Under the pieces are notes generated by a model that was not told the origin of the DNA, searched no databases, and saw only the letters and a program-made list of their open reading frames with translations. From Prunus persica (Eukaryota; Streptophyta; Magnoliopsida; Rosales; Rosaceae), in the NCBI RefSeq assembly GCF_000346465.2, contig NC_034015.1, positions 7,083,980-7,147,979 on the forward strand: a stretch of 64,000 nt of DNA, given 5' to 3'. The position numbers were made by a program, and so were the translations under genes. Shown in pieces: positions 11,893 to 23,469 of this stretch. The stretch's first letter is position 1. Every line of letters begins with the position of its first letter.

Positions 11893-13213
11893 CGTATCTG
11901 GCTAGAAAAAAGAAATTTTTGAGTTTGTAGAAATTGATAATTAGATAAATTTATTTTGAGAGTGAATTTTATTGTATCTCAAAATTAGAAATTATGGGAT
12001 TGGCTAAATTAATGAAGTATCATTTTTTTTTCCCCCATTGCAGCTTGGCTAAAGTAGAGCATTGTGGATGAGAAACCATCTCATTCATTGCAACTGCAAC
12101 TGCAAGCCTGAGGACGAGTTAGGAGGCCCCCCACCCTCCTTATCGCCCATGCTTTCTTGGTATTTAATTCCTTCTACTATACGGCAGATGATATCTTTTT
12201 TCTGTAGAGCGGCGGCTTTTTAGTCTGTTTATGCAACTTGGCTTCACACTCAATAATGGAACATCACTTAAAAAAAAAATGAAAAAGAAAAGCCAACTTT
12301 AAATAATTATGTTTAATCTATATCCATCAACAGTCACAATCACTTCACACCGAGGCCGAAGTCATAGAAGTGCAAGGAGGTGCAATACAGCTGCACTCTT
12401 TATTCATCGAAAAAAGCCTTAGAGGTGTCAGAATTTGCCCTTCTTCTAGTGCCTATTAACTGTTCGAGTAAACGCCTTATCAAATATCTTCTTTTGTTGT
12501 GCGCAATACGAGATTCCTCAAATAAGTGAGGGACACCCTTATAAGGTCTACTTCACATTATATTTCACTAATCCAAACCGTCTGCTTTTTAGATCATCTT
12601 TATAAAAAAAATCACTTTAATTCGATATCATTTGACCACTCAATTGAGTTATTGAAATTTTAGTAATTTCTTGAAGCACCGTGTTCATTAATTTTGTAGG
12701 ATATAATTGGATGTCGAAACGGTTTCGATTTGTCTAATTTTTTTGCAAAGATGATTGATCTATGAATGTAGACTTAAAAAAATAGATATTTTGGATTATT
12801 AAAAAAAAATTGTAGGAAACCTTAAAGGGTGTTCCTCAAATAAACACTATTTGAGGGATTGGGAGCTCAACTATTGAATCTCGAGGTATGATCAATTATG
12901 ATTTATTTATTTAATTGATAATTTGATATGTATTTTGATTAAATTAATTGATATTAATTTTCGTTAGATGAATTGATATTGATTTTTGTTATATTGAAAA
13001 TCCTTAAATGAAGGGTGAGATATACACACACCCATACAACTCATGCACATGCACCCATACAACTCGTGGATCCGCCATTGCTTCACGCAAGCTCTTGGCA
13101 TAATGGTGAAAAATGGTCGAAGCTTGAATTTTCATTTTCTCAATAAAAAATTATAATAATGAGTAAAGAAAACACCAAAAATTTGAAATCACATGACGAA
13201 CATTGGATCAGTA
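11893..13213 (+). repeat. Direct repeat, copy A (upstream of the VQ gene)
   Basis: Collinear with 17022-18496. Both start at GTAT(C/T)TGGCTAGAAAAAAG and end at GAACATTGGAT(C/T)AGTA. They share the phrases CATTGTGGATGAGAAACCAT, ATACGGCAGATGATATC and AATGGTGAAAAATGGTCGAA. Both contain a hAT element at the same site. Copy B is longer, partly through an extra segment of about 130 bp near 18236-18350. The 5.1-kb spacing and the presence of a host gene in between argue for segmental duplication rather than LTRs. Confidence 0.85.
12351..13080. mobile_element. Non-autonomous hAT element in repeat copy A
   Basis: About 730 bp flanked by CTTCACAC (12343-12350) and CTTCACGC (13081-13088), an 8-bp hAT-type target duplication with one mismatch. 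The right end GGATCCGCCATTG is the reverse complement of the CAATGGCG-type start seen in copy B; the left end (CGAGGCCGAAG) has drifted. No ORF. Confidence 0.8.
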
Positions 13214-13303
13214 CCTCGAGCCAACTCGGCAAGTTCTGGACGCCGAGCCGAGTGAAGCCGACGGACCAGTGCAAAATCTGCTGGTTATTAACTCTTACTC
13301 ATG

Positions 13304-13371
13304 TGACGTCATTGTGTCAGGAGTCGATGACGTCACGACATCTAACCAGGGATTTGGATGATGCCACGTGG
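13304..13371 (+). promoter_or_regulatory. TGACGTCA pair plus G-box upstream of the VQ gene
   Basis: Two perfect palindromes TGACGTCA lie at 13304-13311 and 13328-13335, and a G-box core CACGTG within CCACGTGG at 13364-13371. All are about 375-440 bp before the VQ-gene ATG. TGACG sites are the known targets of TGA bZIP factors in salicylate responses, and CACGTG is bound by bZIP, bHLH and PIF factors. A TATTTAT sequence at about 13627 is a plausible TATA box. Regulation by these factors is inference. Confidence 0.6.
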
Positions 13372-13745
13372 TCGAATTATTGGCACACTAATAGCACCGA
13401 AATCCCGCCCTAGTACACGTATCCCACGCTCTTCTAAGCGCGTGTTATTGTTACATTTTCCAAGGCATCTGTGAGAAAATTGTTTCAAACGCGCATGGGG
13501 CGATTGGGGCAAGTACGAATTTGGCACCCCTATGATTTTTTGGTTAGTTTCCAATTAAATACATCCATCAAAACGTCCACTTGATTTTTATTTTCATTTT
13601 CCTTCTAATTTTCCTTCACTTTCTCTCTATTTATCCATCCAAACACTTTCTTTCCGGGAAAGTCCAGGAAAATAATAACCTACTTAACCCCCTCATAATC
13701 ACCATCTCGTACACTTTCGAGCTGAAGCCCTTTTGCCCACTAGAA

Positions 13746-14201
13746 ATGAACAACAATTCCACCCAACTAAGCAATGGCCATGGCCGCCAAATTTCCAAGC
13801 CCAACAAAAAAAGCAAAACCAAGAAGCAGGGGATCAAAGTGGTTTACATCTCCAACCCAATGAAGGTGAGGACGAGTGCCTCAGAATTCAGGGCTCTGGT
13901 TCAAGAGCTCACTGGCCAAGACTCTGAGCTCCCGGACCCAGCTAGGTTTTTGGAGCACTCATCTGCAGAAGACAACAATTCGACGGCCCAGGTTGGTGGA
14001 CATCATCATCATGATGCATTGGATCTAGTGGTGGCTGATGCTGCTTCTCCTCCTGCTCAAGAGCAGCCTGCTGAGAGTTCGAGCTCAAATGTGAACACCC
14101 AATATCCTGATGATGAGCTTTATGATGATCTTTTTGTGCCTGAAATGATGGATAGCTTTGGGGGGTTTTTGCCCTCCAGTGTCTTGTATGGATCCTCTTA
14201 A
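13746..14201 (+). CDS. SIB1: SIB1/SIB2-like VQ-motif protein (sigma factor-binding protein)
   Basis: Intronless gene of 151 residues. VQ proteins are small cofactors, many of which bind WRKY transcription factors. SIB1 and SIB2 of Arabidopsis bind WRKY33 and plastid sigma factors and act in nucleus and chloroplast in defence. Visible: a basic stretch at residues 18-31 (KPNKKSKTKKQGIK), then KVVYISNPMKVRTSASE, and the VQ motif FRALVQELTG at 48-57. The C-terminal half is acidic, Ser/Gln-rich and low in complexity, with HHHH near residue 90, and ends in a hydrophobic LPSSVLYGSS. I start at ATG 13746; the upstream open frame would add a leader unlike the family. Length and layout match SIB1/SIB2. 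TGACGTCA sites upstream fit a salicylate-responsive gene. SIB1 versus SIB2 orthology is not resolved. Confidence 0.9.
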   Translation: MNNNSTQLSNGHGRQISKPNKKSKTKKQGIKVVYISNPMKVRTSASEFRALVQELTGQDSELPDPARFLEHSSAEDNNSTAQVGGHHHHDALDLVVADAASPPAQEQPAESSSSNVNTQYPDDELYDDLFVPEMMDSFGGFLPSSVLYGSS

Positions 14202-14275
14202 CTGCTCCTTTAGCTTAATGTTGATGTGTGTGCTTCAAAATTAAGCCACCCATATGCAATGTAATTTGGTAAGTT

Positions 14276-14312
14276 TTTCTTTTTCTTTTTCTTTTTCTTT
14301 TTCTTTTTCTTT
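14276..14312. repeat. CTTTTT microsatellite in the 3' flank of the VQ gene
   Basis: About six repeats of CTTTTT some 75 bp after the stop codon, probably in or just after the 3' untranslated region. Confidence 0.85.
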
Positions 14313-14623
14313 TAATGGATTTACTAAGCTTATTTATAACTCTTGTGCTGTTTGTTTTGTTGAATCTTAATTCTGCTAATTAATTATTTAATTGTCTATA
14401 TATATATATATCTATAGTTCTACCTGTCTTTTTTTTTTAATTGAATCTAAATATATCCATGTATTTGTTGATAATGATAGTTTGTGGGATTTTGTTAGAA
14501 ATTTAAACAAAAGAACTAGGAGTTCAATAAATCACTTAGCTAGGTCTCAAATAAAAGCTTCACAGCCCTTCCAGTGCTGGCATGAAGATCAACACTGGAA
14601 CTCACTCACTCAGATATACATAC

Positions 14624-14656
<33 letters not shown>

Positions 14657-16191
14657 ATATTGCAGTGCTTGGCTACTTGCATTCGTGTGGTGATGGATAT
14701 ACAGGCACTAGCTATTTGAGTTTACCATATATATATTTGTCGTTTACATATACTTTCCAAGGGTTCCTTTTTCTACTTTTGGCTTGTTGTGTGATTATAT
14801 GGTTTATCAGCCTTAATCAATCCTTTTAATTTATGTACTATAAGGATGTTTTACATCATGAGCAGGAACCATAAAATTGATGCACCAACCAACACGCATG
14901 AAAGAAAATGTCTCTCTAATTAATCTGCAGAAAAGACAAGTAATTTTGAATTCAGTTCATGGATTAGAAACCACAGATTGATAACAGTGATAGGATGTAA
15001 ATGGTCATAAACACATCATGCCCAAAAAGTATAAAAAAAATCAAAAACATCATGCCCCAAAAAGTATTAAAAATTCAAGTCTGAGGGTAACCATCGCTAT
15101 AATTACATGAGAGTCGTGTCTGATGTGACCATGAGACAAAATCAAACACATCATGCCCAAAAAAGTATCAAAAATTCCTCTTCATCATGCCTTTTTTTTT
15201 CTCTGCACATTTTTACCCTTTTCTACTGATCCAACTGAGTTCATAGACATGTATTAGAAAGCAAAACATTAGGAGAGAGAGAGAGGTCGTTCTCTACCTT
15301 GTGCCCCAAGATGCAAATATATAATATTCTGCCCTAGGGAGGATATTATTAGCACAGAGAATTTGAAGTAATAATGGTAATTCTCCTAAAGGTTAAAAGG
15401 ATTTATTTAATCTTTATTCTCACTATCATGGAAGTTTTGCACATATCAATAACGAACTATATGAGTTTCTCCAATTGCATTTTCTGCGAAAAAACTGAAT
15501 CCAGCCATTAGAAGATAAATTGATTATAGAAGGCTGAGGTGGTTTACATGATATTAGATAATTTAATTTCTATTTCTGTTAGAATAATTTGGTTTACTAA
15601 TGCGAAGCCTTGGGGTGTTGTTTTATAGCTAGCATAGATTGGTGTTATCAGCATTGATCTATACTAATCATATATGTTGCAGGATTTTTCTAAGCTTAAA
15701 CGTATGTAAAATCCTAGAAAGGAATGCTTAAAATAGAGAATGCACGCAAGCATGAGAGAGAGAGAGAGAGAGAGAGCTTTTCAAATTCAAGGGGAAACAA
15801 TGTTCTTTGATTTTTGCCAGATCTATGTCAATCTGCTCATGTTCATTATCAAAGAGAACTTCATCAACTTCAAAAAATAGGCACACATTGAAATCAACCA
15901 AAAATATCTCTAAGAATGTGATCATAAACCAAAAAATTAGTGCAATCCTCTTCACCTCCCAAGGCATCTCATCCTATTCGACGTAAGAGCTAGCATATAT
16001 TAGCGCAATTCTTCTCATTTTAGGACATTTATGTCATTTTTTAGGTCCATCGTTGTTTTGATTTTGGACTTTATCTGTATTTCTTTTAGGCTCTAGCTCT
16101 GGACCCTTATGAGTACTGTCTTAGGGAGAACTTATTCAAGCAAATATTTCTTCAATACGTAAGAGTTAGGTTATTCTTGTAAAACTCTTTG
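14313..16191. other. Spacer with simple repeats, no gene seen
   Basis: TA-rich microsatellites lie at 14396-14412 and 14610-14657, and a GA run at 15755-15777. The phrase ACATCATGCCC(C)AAAAA occurs three times, near 15013, 15047 and 15147. No reading frame with recognisable domains was found on either strand. Confidence 0.6.
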
Positions 16192-16638
16192 TGAATTGAA
16201 CATCTAAGGCTTTTTACCTAGATTGATCTTGGTCCCTTCATGCATTCATGTCATATATGAAAATTTGTTTTATGTAAAAATATTGGCAAGTATAAAAAAA
16301 ATAGTTTTTTGGAATTATCATTTTCTCAAGATAATTTTTGGCAGCTTTATTCCTTACACATCGAATAAGAAAACATGATTTTATGGGATTTTAGTATGAA
16401 GTGTATATTGACTTAATGGGCCATCAATTTTAGCCTAAATCGTATTTTGCACTAAAATCGATTTTTCATATTTTGATTTGGTGGGAATTTGATTTTTTAG
16501 TATTTTTATTTGAATCCAAATGAGGGGTACTTCCTTATTTACATTATAAACTTCAGTAAATTGAGTAATATAAAAATAAAGGAAAGTTAATAGACAAAAA
16601 CATTTACTTAAATGCTGAAAATGGAAATAAGGTAATCT
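16192..16638 (-). repeat. Old repeat, inverted paralogue of the Tat insertion site
   Basis: Its reverse complement is collinear with 41660-42062 plus 56390-56425, the two flanks of the large LTR element. Shared phrases include TTGGCAGCTTTATTCCT/AGGAATAAAAGCTGCCAA and AATCGTATTTTGCACTAAAA. This copy is uninterrupted, with the insertion point near 16230-16236, so it acts as an empty-site reference. The repeat itself is not identified. Confidence 0.8.
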
Positions 16639-16881
16639 ATACAATGTCGTTGTTTTGACGTCAAGAAAACAAAAACAAAGGAAGCACTGAGTGAAAGCAA
16701 CCTGCACCTTCCTGCTGTGTTGCGCCCTCTGGAGCATTTCATCAAGCAGTTTGTGGGCAATTTGCAGGAGTCAACATCTTCGCCTCCAATGATGGATTCC
16801 GAGCTTGAAAAAGGTCAATTGACCCCTCTTGCCCCTATGTGGATTCGCCCCTGCACACACACAATATGTACATGTGAAAAA

Positions 16882-17010
16882 AGTTTGGGGGCCATGTGTC
16901 ACTCACACCCCAGGATCGGGAAAAACACTTGTGTGGAACAAGGATAACACTATTTTGCTATCCCTAACCAATTACGGTGTCAAGTGAAAAAATTATCACT
17001 CATTACGTAT
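16882..17010. repeat. Repeat segment with truncated foldback MITE
   Basis: AGTTTGGGGGCC...ACACTTGTGT(G)GAACAAGGATAACACTATTTTGCTATCC is closely similar to 19288-19420. It ends where direct-repeat copy B begins. The MITE part matches the left arm of the 19349-19455 foldback, but the right arm is missing. Confidence 0.6.
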
Positions 17011-17021
17011 CTTGATTGATT

Positions 17022-18496
17022 GTATTTGGCTAGAAAAAAGAAAATCCGAGTTTGTAGAAATTGATAATTAAATAAATTTGTTTTCAACGTGAACTTTGTT
17101 GTATCTCATAATTAGAAATGATATAAATTATGGGATTGGTTAAATTAATGAAGTGTCAATATATTTAATTTTTTACCATTGGAGCTTGGCTAAAGTTGAG
17201 CATTGTGGATGAGAAACCATCTCATTCATTGCAATTGCAAGCCTTAGGACGAGTTAGGAGGCCCCCCACCCTTCTTGTGGCCCGTGCCTTCTTGGTATTT
17301 AGTTCCTTCCACTATACGGCAGATGATATCTTTTTTATGTAGAGCGGCGGCTTCTTAGTCTGTCTATGCAACTTGGCTTCATACACTATATTGAAACATC
17401 ACTTACAAAATGAAAAAGAAGAACCAACTCTAAATAATTTGCTTCCCTCGACTGTTAATTTATGTTTAATCTATATCCATCAATAGTCACAATCACTTCA
17501 CACCAATGGCGAAGCCATAGACATGCAATGACGTGCAATGTAGTTGTACCCTCTCTTCGTTGAAAAATGCTTTGGAGATGTCAGAATTTGCCCCTCTATT
17601 AGTGCCCACCAACTGTTTGAGTAAACGTCTCATCAAACATCTTCTTTTGTTGTGCACAACACGCTTATATATATAGGGAGTTTCAGTTGAGGAATCCCTC
17701 AAATAAGCTTATATGTGGAACACCCTTATAGGCCCCACTCCATATTGTATTTAACTAATCCAAACCGTCTATTTTGTAGACACTCATTCAAAGATCATCT
17801 CTACAAAAAATCACTTCAATCCGATATCATTTGACCACTCAATTGAATTATTGAAAATTTAGTACTTTCTTAAAGCACTATGTTCATTGATTTTGTAGGA
17901 CACAATTGGATATCGAAATGGTTTCCAATTTGTCTATTTTTTGTAAGGATGATATATGAATGTAGACTTATAAAATAGATAGTTTGGATCGTTGAAAAAA
18001 AAATCATAAGGGATCCCACGAATAGTGTTATTTGAGGAATGGAGAGCTCAATCGTTGGATCTCGAGGTATGATTAATTATGATTAATTTGTTTAATTGAT
18101 AATTTTATATGCATGTTGATTAGATTAATTGATATTAATTTTTGTTAGATGAATTTATATTGATTTTTGTTATATTGAAAATCCTTAAATGAAGGGGGCA
18201 ATAAACTCACACACCCTTACAACTCACACACAAATGCACATACCAGGCCTCTAACCTAAGACCAGCTTGGGGGAAGTCAATTGCCTCAAACCACTACACT
18301 AGTGAGGCACTGAGTAGCCCTTTTCAATTTTGCCCTTATCCTGAAAAAGTTGTGGATCCGCCATTGCTTCACACTCTTGGCTTAATGGTGAAAAATGGTC
18401 GAAGCTTGAATTTTTATTTCCTCAATAAAAAAATTATAATAATAAGTAAAGAAAACACCGAAATTATGAAATCACATGATGAACATTGGATTAGTA
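17022..18496 (+). repeat. Direct repeat, copy B (downstream of the VQ gene)
   Basis: Collinear with 11893-13213 (copy A). It carries the hAT element at 17504-18366 at the same position and an extra stretch of about 130 bp near 18236-18350. Confidence 0.85.
17504..18366. mobile_element. Non-autonomous hAT element with perfect 8-bp target duplication
   Basis: 863 bp beginning CAATGGCGAAGCC and ending GGATCCGCCATTG (inverted ends). It is flanked by identical CTTCACAC at 17496-17503 and 18367-18374. No transposase reading frame. It is the better preserved copy of the element at 12351-13080. Confidence 0.87.
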
Positions 18497-18987
18497 ACGG
18501 GGGGAAAACAGTATTCTTTAATTTTTGCTGGATCTATGTCAATCTGCTCTTCTTTGGCAGTTGTTTTTTCTCTACCACTAATTTGGGCTGGTTTTGGTTG
18601 TGCCTCATCTTGTTATTATTTGGTTATAGTGTATTTACTGTTCATTAGTGCATTAGGGCCATGGAATAACTAGGTAGCACTCTTTATGTCATGCATTGAG
18701 AAAGATTAGAAGCGGTTGTTATTCCTTTTGTTTAGTTTTTTAGTTTTGGTCTAGTTTGTTCAGTCAAGTCTAGAAATTTTATGAGTTCTTTGTGTTGATT
18801 TTCTTTCATAATTCTAGAAACTTGGTTAAGTTTGTTGAGTGTTAGTAGTCTCTTTAAGAGAGTCATGCCGATTAGTGGTTGATTTGTCTTTGATGTAATT
18901 GGACTAAATTTGGGAAAACTATGGCTGCAAATGTGTACCTTGAGTCCAACAGTAGAAAAGGGGTACATAGAAGTTATTTTTTAGAGT

Positions 18988-19053
18988 GATTATCTCCAAA
19001 TCATTTCAGTTGTTGACTTAGATTATCTCCAAATCATTTCAGTTGTTGACTCA
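18988..19053. repeat. 33-bp tandem duplication
   Basis: Two adjacent 33-bp units beginning GATTATCTCCAAATC, differing only near the end (TTA versus TCA). Confidence 0.9.
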
Positions 19054-19348
19054 GGTCACGTGGAAAAGTTTTACATATGTTCATTGTATAGTAAATGAGA
19101 TAGCTCCCTTTACAGTCTTTGTCATTAGTACTATTTTTTCCTGTTGATCAAATGAATTTATCTTGCCTTTACTCTCACCTTTATAAAAATATATATACTT
19201 AAAAAATTAAAAAAAAAAAAATCAAAGCTGCAGCTATCTATGGGTATACTAGGAAGTATGTTGCGCATTTAACATACATATATATAAGTTTGGGGGCCTG
19301 TGTTGTGGCACTACTCACAACTCTTTGGAGAAATACTTGTGTAGAACA

Positions 19349-19455
19349 AGAATAGTATTGTTTTGCTATTTTTGGTCAATCACGATGTCAAGTAGAAAAA
19401 TTATCAGTCATGGCATACCGTGATTAACCGAAGATATCAAAATAGTACCATCCTC
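19349..19455. mobile_element. Short foldback MITE, same family as 11560-11667
   Basis: The left arm AGAATAGTATTGTTTTGCTA...GGTCAATCACG pairs with the reverse complement of CGTGATTAACCGAAGATATC...ATAGTACCATC. It is preceded by the same phrase as the 16882 copy, so the two share ancestry that includes flanking sequence. Confidence 0.6.
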
Positions 19456-22154
19456 ATCTCAAACAAGTATAGGCTAGGTGGTAGCCATATTTCTCTTTAA
19501 AGAAAGATGCCTCAAGTTTCAGTTTCCCCATAATACTTAACTACTCATTATATAAACAACAAAAACTGACAAATTGTATTCGATAAATTTAAGGTTTGAG
19601 ATGATGAAAACCCATTAAATCAAATTAGATATCCTAAAAGAGAGCGGTTAAATCCTAAAACTTATGATTGAACAAAAAACAAGTGTTTTTTTTTTTTTTT
19701 TAAAGTTCTAACGTAGTGTTCAGATCGACGGAGGAACCAAACCCTGTCACGTTTGGATGAAGTATATGTATTGCTCATGTTTTCAACAGGTTTTTTCTTC
19801 TTATTATTTTTAGAAAAGTTGATATAGATTCAAATTTTCATCAAGGAATTGGGTTTAATCCTCGGATTTTGTGACTTTGATCCAAGTTCTTTGACTTTTG
19901 TGCCACATAGGATTACATTCTTTTTTTAATATTTTCTGATGTAATCTTCTTTTTTATTATTTTTAAAATCATTTTTAGTTCCAATGTTGTCCCTTATGAC
20001 TTGAATCAAGTAATAGTTATTTATGTTATAATAATTAGCCATTTTTGGTAGGTAACATACAATTTTATTTATCTATTTTTATATATGACTTACCTATCTA
20101 ATTTATGTTCCTAACTTATAGGTAGTCTTCTAATTTGTATTCCTAATTCATAGGTAACACGATTTGTCACTAAGTTTTTTTCATTGTTAATAATAACATT
20201 ATTTACCTAGATGTCAGGTACATAATCTCATGTGGGTGCTTGTCTGATCAATTGCTATATTATGTGGGTCTTTACTTTTCATTTATTAAATTATATTTTA
20301 TCCATATATTAGGAATATTATCAAGGAAAGAATTCAAAATTTAAATTCTAAAATTCAATTACAAGGAAATAATGCATTAAATTTCAATTTTCAATGCATT
20401 TTTCTTATTTACCTCTAAGGGTAAAATCGACACCATAAAAAAGTAATAAATTTCTAAGGACCTATATCTAAAACTAAAAACGTGTGGACTAAACCCAATG
20501 ACAGCTAATCGTTTTGGACCTAGATCTAAGAAGTCCTATTATTTTCTAAGCTGTTTGCAGATCAAATTTCTATATTTATGTTTGTTGTTCTATACGATTA
20601 TAGAGAGATAGAATATAAATGTTTTTATGTTATTTTGTTTAGGAGGTGTAGTAATACTCTTTTTCCTAAACCAAAATTTTCTCTTATGGGCATTTTTTAT
20701 GACAAAATTTTAACAAGCCCAAATTGTTGGCCTCGGTTTGTTGTAAACGCTTCTTGTTTGTAGTTGACAGTTATGAATGAAGTCTTCTATTTTCATAATA
20801 TATAAAAATTAGTAGTTGTTTAGCATATATGTCAAGTCACGATTTATTAAGGGGCATGTATAACAAATTAGTAGTTGTTTAGAATAACAAATTATGTATT
20901 TAATTAAGATTTTAAATTATTTCAAATGAGTTATAAAGTTGATGGAGTTTAATTGAGTTTGACTGTATTTCACAAACTCCACATAAAATTTGACTGAATT
21001 CATGTATAAATTTTAATTGAGTTTTTTAGACTATTATTATTGATTTTAATGGAGTTTATAGCATTCAAAAAATAAAATATTTTTAAAATCAATAATGCAA
21101 TTATTTAGGAAAAAAAAAAAAAAACCTTGGTGGCAATGACGGTAGTGGTGGTGGCGGTGGCGGTGGTGGTGGTGGTGACATTAGTGGGGGTGGTGGTGCT
21201 GGTGGTGGTTGTGTCTGTGGTGGTGGTGATAGCCATAACAAGATGGTGGTAGTAGAGGTGGTGAAATAATATTTTGACAATAACAATAATATATCTATCA
21301 AAATCTCTTGGGGGAAGCAAAAATTTGTCATGGCCTAAAATAAGTTTAGAATCAAACGAAATCCGCCACTTTTTGTATTTCCTTAAAAATCAATGAGTTT
21401 TTGCATACACTCAAACTTTTATTGAGTCTTTTAAAATCACGATTGAATACATCAAAATTTAGTTGGAGTTTAAAATGTCTAAATTGAATATAACTAAATT
21501 TTTTTAGGCTTTTATAAAATCATGATTGAATATACCTCGACTTTTAAATTTCTTTAAAATGTTTTAAACTTTCAATTATATACACCCCCTAAATTTATGT
21601 TCTAAAACATATTTTTTCCTTAGCAAAAGTACCAATAGTTCTTCAATCTTCTCTAATTAGATTTTATTTTGTACGTAAATTACTTTACCTATATATTTTA
21701 AAAAAAAATATAAAATCTAATACATCAATTTTGTTAAACAATTTTACTTATCCTAGTCATCAAATTTAAGCTAAGAAAAATAAATGACTCATATGGGTAT
21801 GGAATTCCCGTGTAGGGGAAATTTCATACTTTTGAATAGGACTAGGCAAGACAGAAAAATGGCCAAACCGACTAAAGCAGACCGATCGATCTAGTTTACA
21901 GTATAAAAAATAGTGACAACAATCACCATTATTTGGTGACATTTGCTAAGACTGTTGACACTTTTTTTTTTTTGGCATACTAAAATATCTGAAATATTAC
22001 AAAATAGCAAAGGAGATTGGAACCCACACCCTCTCCAACTTCTCAACTCTTCAACATATCCCTGCAGTAAGACCTTTACTTGTGTTATGGTTTTCTAATT
22101 AACATATTTATTGCTTCTCCCTTAAACTTCAAAAAAATTATTAGCAGCCGCCCA

Positions 22155-22230
<76 letters not shown>

Positions 22231-22349
22231 CACACACACTTCATCTTCATCTTTTTTCATTATTGCCTCTGCACTCGCTCCTACCCTTTCTTTCTCGAGC
22301 GGCTCTCCTTTTTCTCTTTTTCTCCTCATCTCTCTCTCAACTCCTAGAT
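19456..22349. other. Spacer with poly-T, GGT and CT repeats, no gene seen
   Basis: Poly-T at 19687-19703, an imperfect GGT/GGTGGC array at 21127-21262 and a CT array at 22160-22228. The stretch near 20640-20790 (TTTTTCCTAAACC...GCTTCTTGTTTGTAGTTGACAG) loosely resembles 3' ends of decayed plant retroelements, but no protein domain can be read. Reading frames over the repeats are low-complexity artefacts. Confidence 0.5.
22160..22228. repeat. CT dinucleotide microsatellite, about 69 bp
   Basis: Uninterrupted TC repeats. Translation gives only alternating Leu-Ser or Arg-Glu. Confidence 0.98.
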
Positions 22350-23469
22350 CAGTGGCGGATCCAGAGCTCTTAAGTTATAGAGTCATAGTGTAAAAATGTT
22401 GAAATTTTTTTAAGACAAACTGTTGAGGCATTTTTTAGGATAAATGAGTCATTTTCTATCCAATTATTTAAAACTAATGTAAAACTAATAATAATTTATT
22501 TATTTTTTTAAAATACAGGCAAACACGCACACTAATACTCTACCATCAACCCCAACCTACCCTAGAAACCCTCTACCTAATACCAAAAAGAAGAAGGGTT
22601 TTTGAAGACTTTATGCATATTTGCTGGGATTTCATTGTGCATATTTGCAGCTTGCACGGAGGTAGAACAAGTGTGAAAATTGGAGTATGGAAACACAATT
22701 TTTGCATGTGTTGTTTCCTAATTTGAAAAAGGAGCAATGGATAAATTCAAATATGTTGAGGCTTCATGAATCAAAGGGAACTCCATTTTTGATTGATTTA
22801 TGTTTTCTCTCTAGTTTGCTTTTGTTTTCAGATTGAAGGACATCCTGGTTTAAATGGTAAGGAAAGCATCAAACGTCCTTGAATAACGAAAGCATGTTGG
22901 GATCTCATCCCTTGTTCCTAATACCCATATTTTTTGGCTTTCTACCTCGAATTACACACCCATGTTTTCTGGCTTTCCACCTCGACCCATTTAATTATAA
23001 AATAAATAAAAAAAGAAAGAAGGAAAAGAAAGAAAAAAGAAAAAAATAACAATATCAATTAAAAAAAATATTTGTCAACAAACAAAAATATAACAATATC
23101 AATTAACAACAATAAAAATATAACAAAAAATAAAAATAAAAATTGAGGTTTTAGATGGAAGTATCGATGCTGGAGAAGATAGAAGGATACGCTGGGCATT
23201 TGTTGTTTTGTTTTGTTTTTTTAAGATCTGACCAAAAACGACGTCGTTTTGGCCAGGTCATTTAAAAAAATTTCCCTTGCTTTAAAAAAAAAAAAAAAAG
23301 GACATGCGCATTGTGCTGCGCGCACAGCCTTCTCCTTCAGCCAATTCGTCGAGCACTTGGTATGCAGCTCCAAGAGGTCGCACCAGCAACTCCAAGGGAC
23401 CTCCAAGCCTATTTCCATGGCTTCCAAGAGGTTGTGTGACCCACTGACCTCACTGTAGCTCCGCCACTG
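22350..23469. mobile_element. Non-autonomous hAT-type element, about 1.1 kb
   Basis: The ends are CAGTGGCGGATCC (22350) and, reverse-complemented, CAGTGGCGGAGC (ending 23469). The flanks TCCTAGAT and TTCCAGAT match at 6 of 8 positions, consistent with an old 8-bp target duplication. The interior has A-rich tracts and no transposase frame. Confidence 0.7.

Noticed and set aside
13159..13413. 84-codon frame upstream of the VQ gene
   Set aside because: Spans the end of a repeat and the promoter; no domain.
11893..18496. The two direct repeats as LTRs of one retrotransposon carrying the VQ gene
   Set aside because: No TG...CA ends, no flanking target duplication, no primer site or polypurine tract, and no retroelement domains between them.
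21101..21331. Proline-rich minus-strand frames
   Set aside because: Produced by the GGT-rich simple repeat.
22080..22373. Reading frames of 62-97 codons over the CT repeat
   Set aside because: Mainly alternating Leu-Ser or Arg-Glu from the microsatellite.
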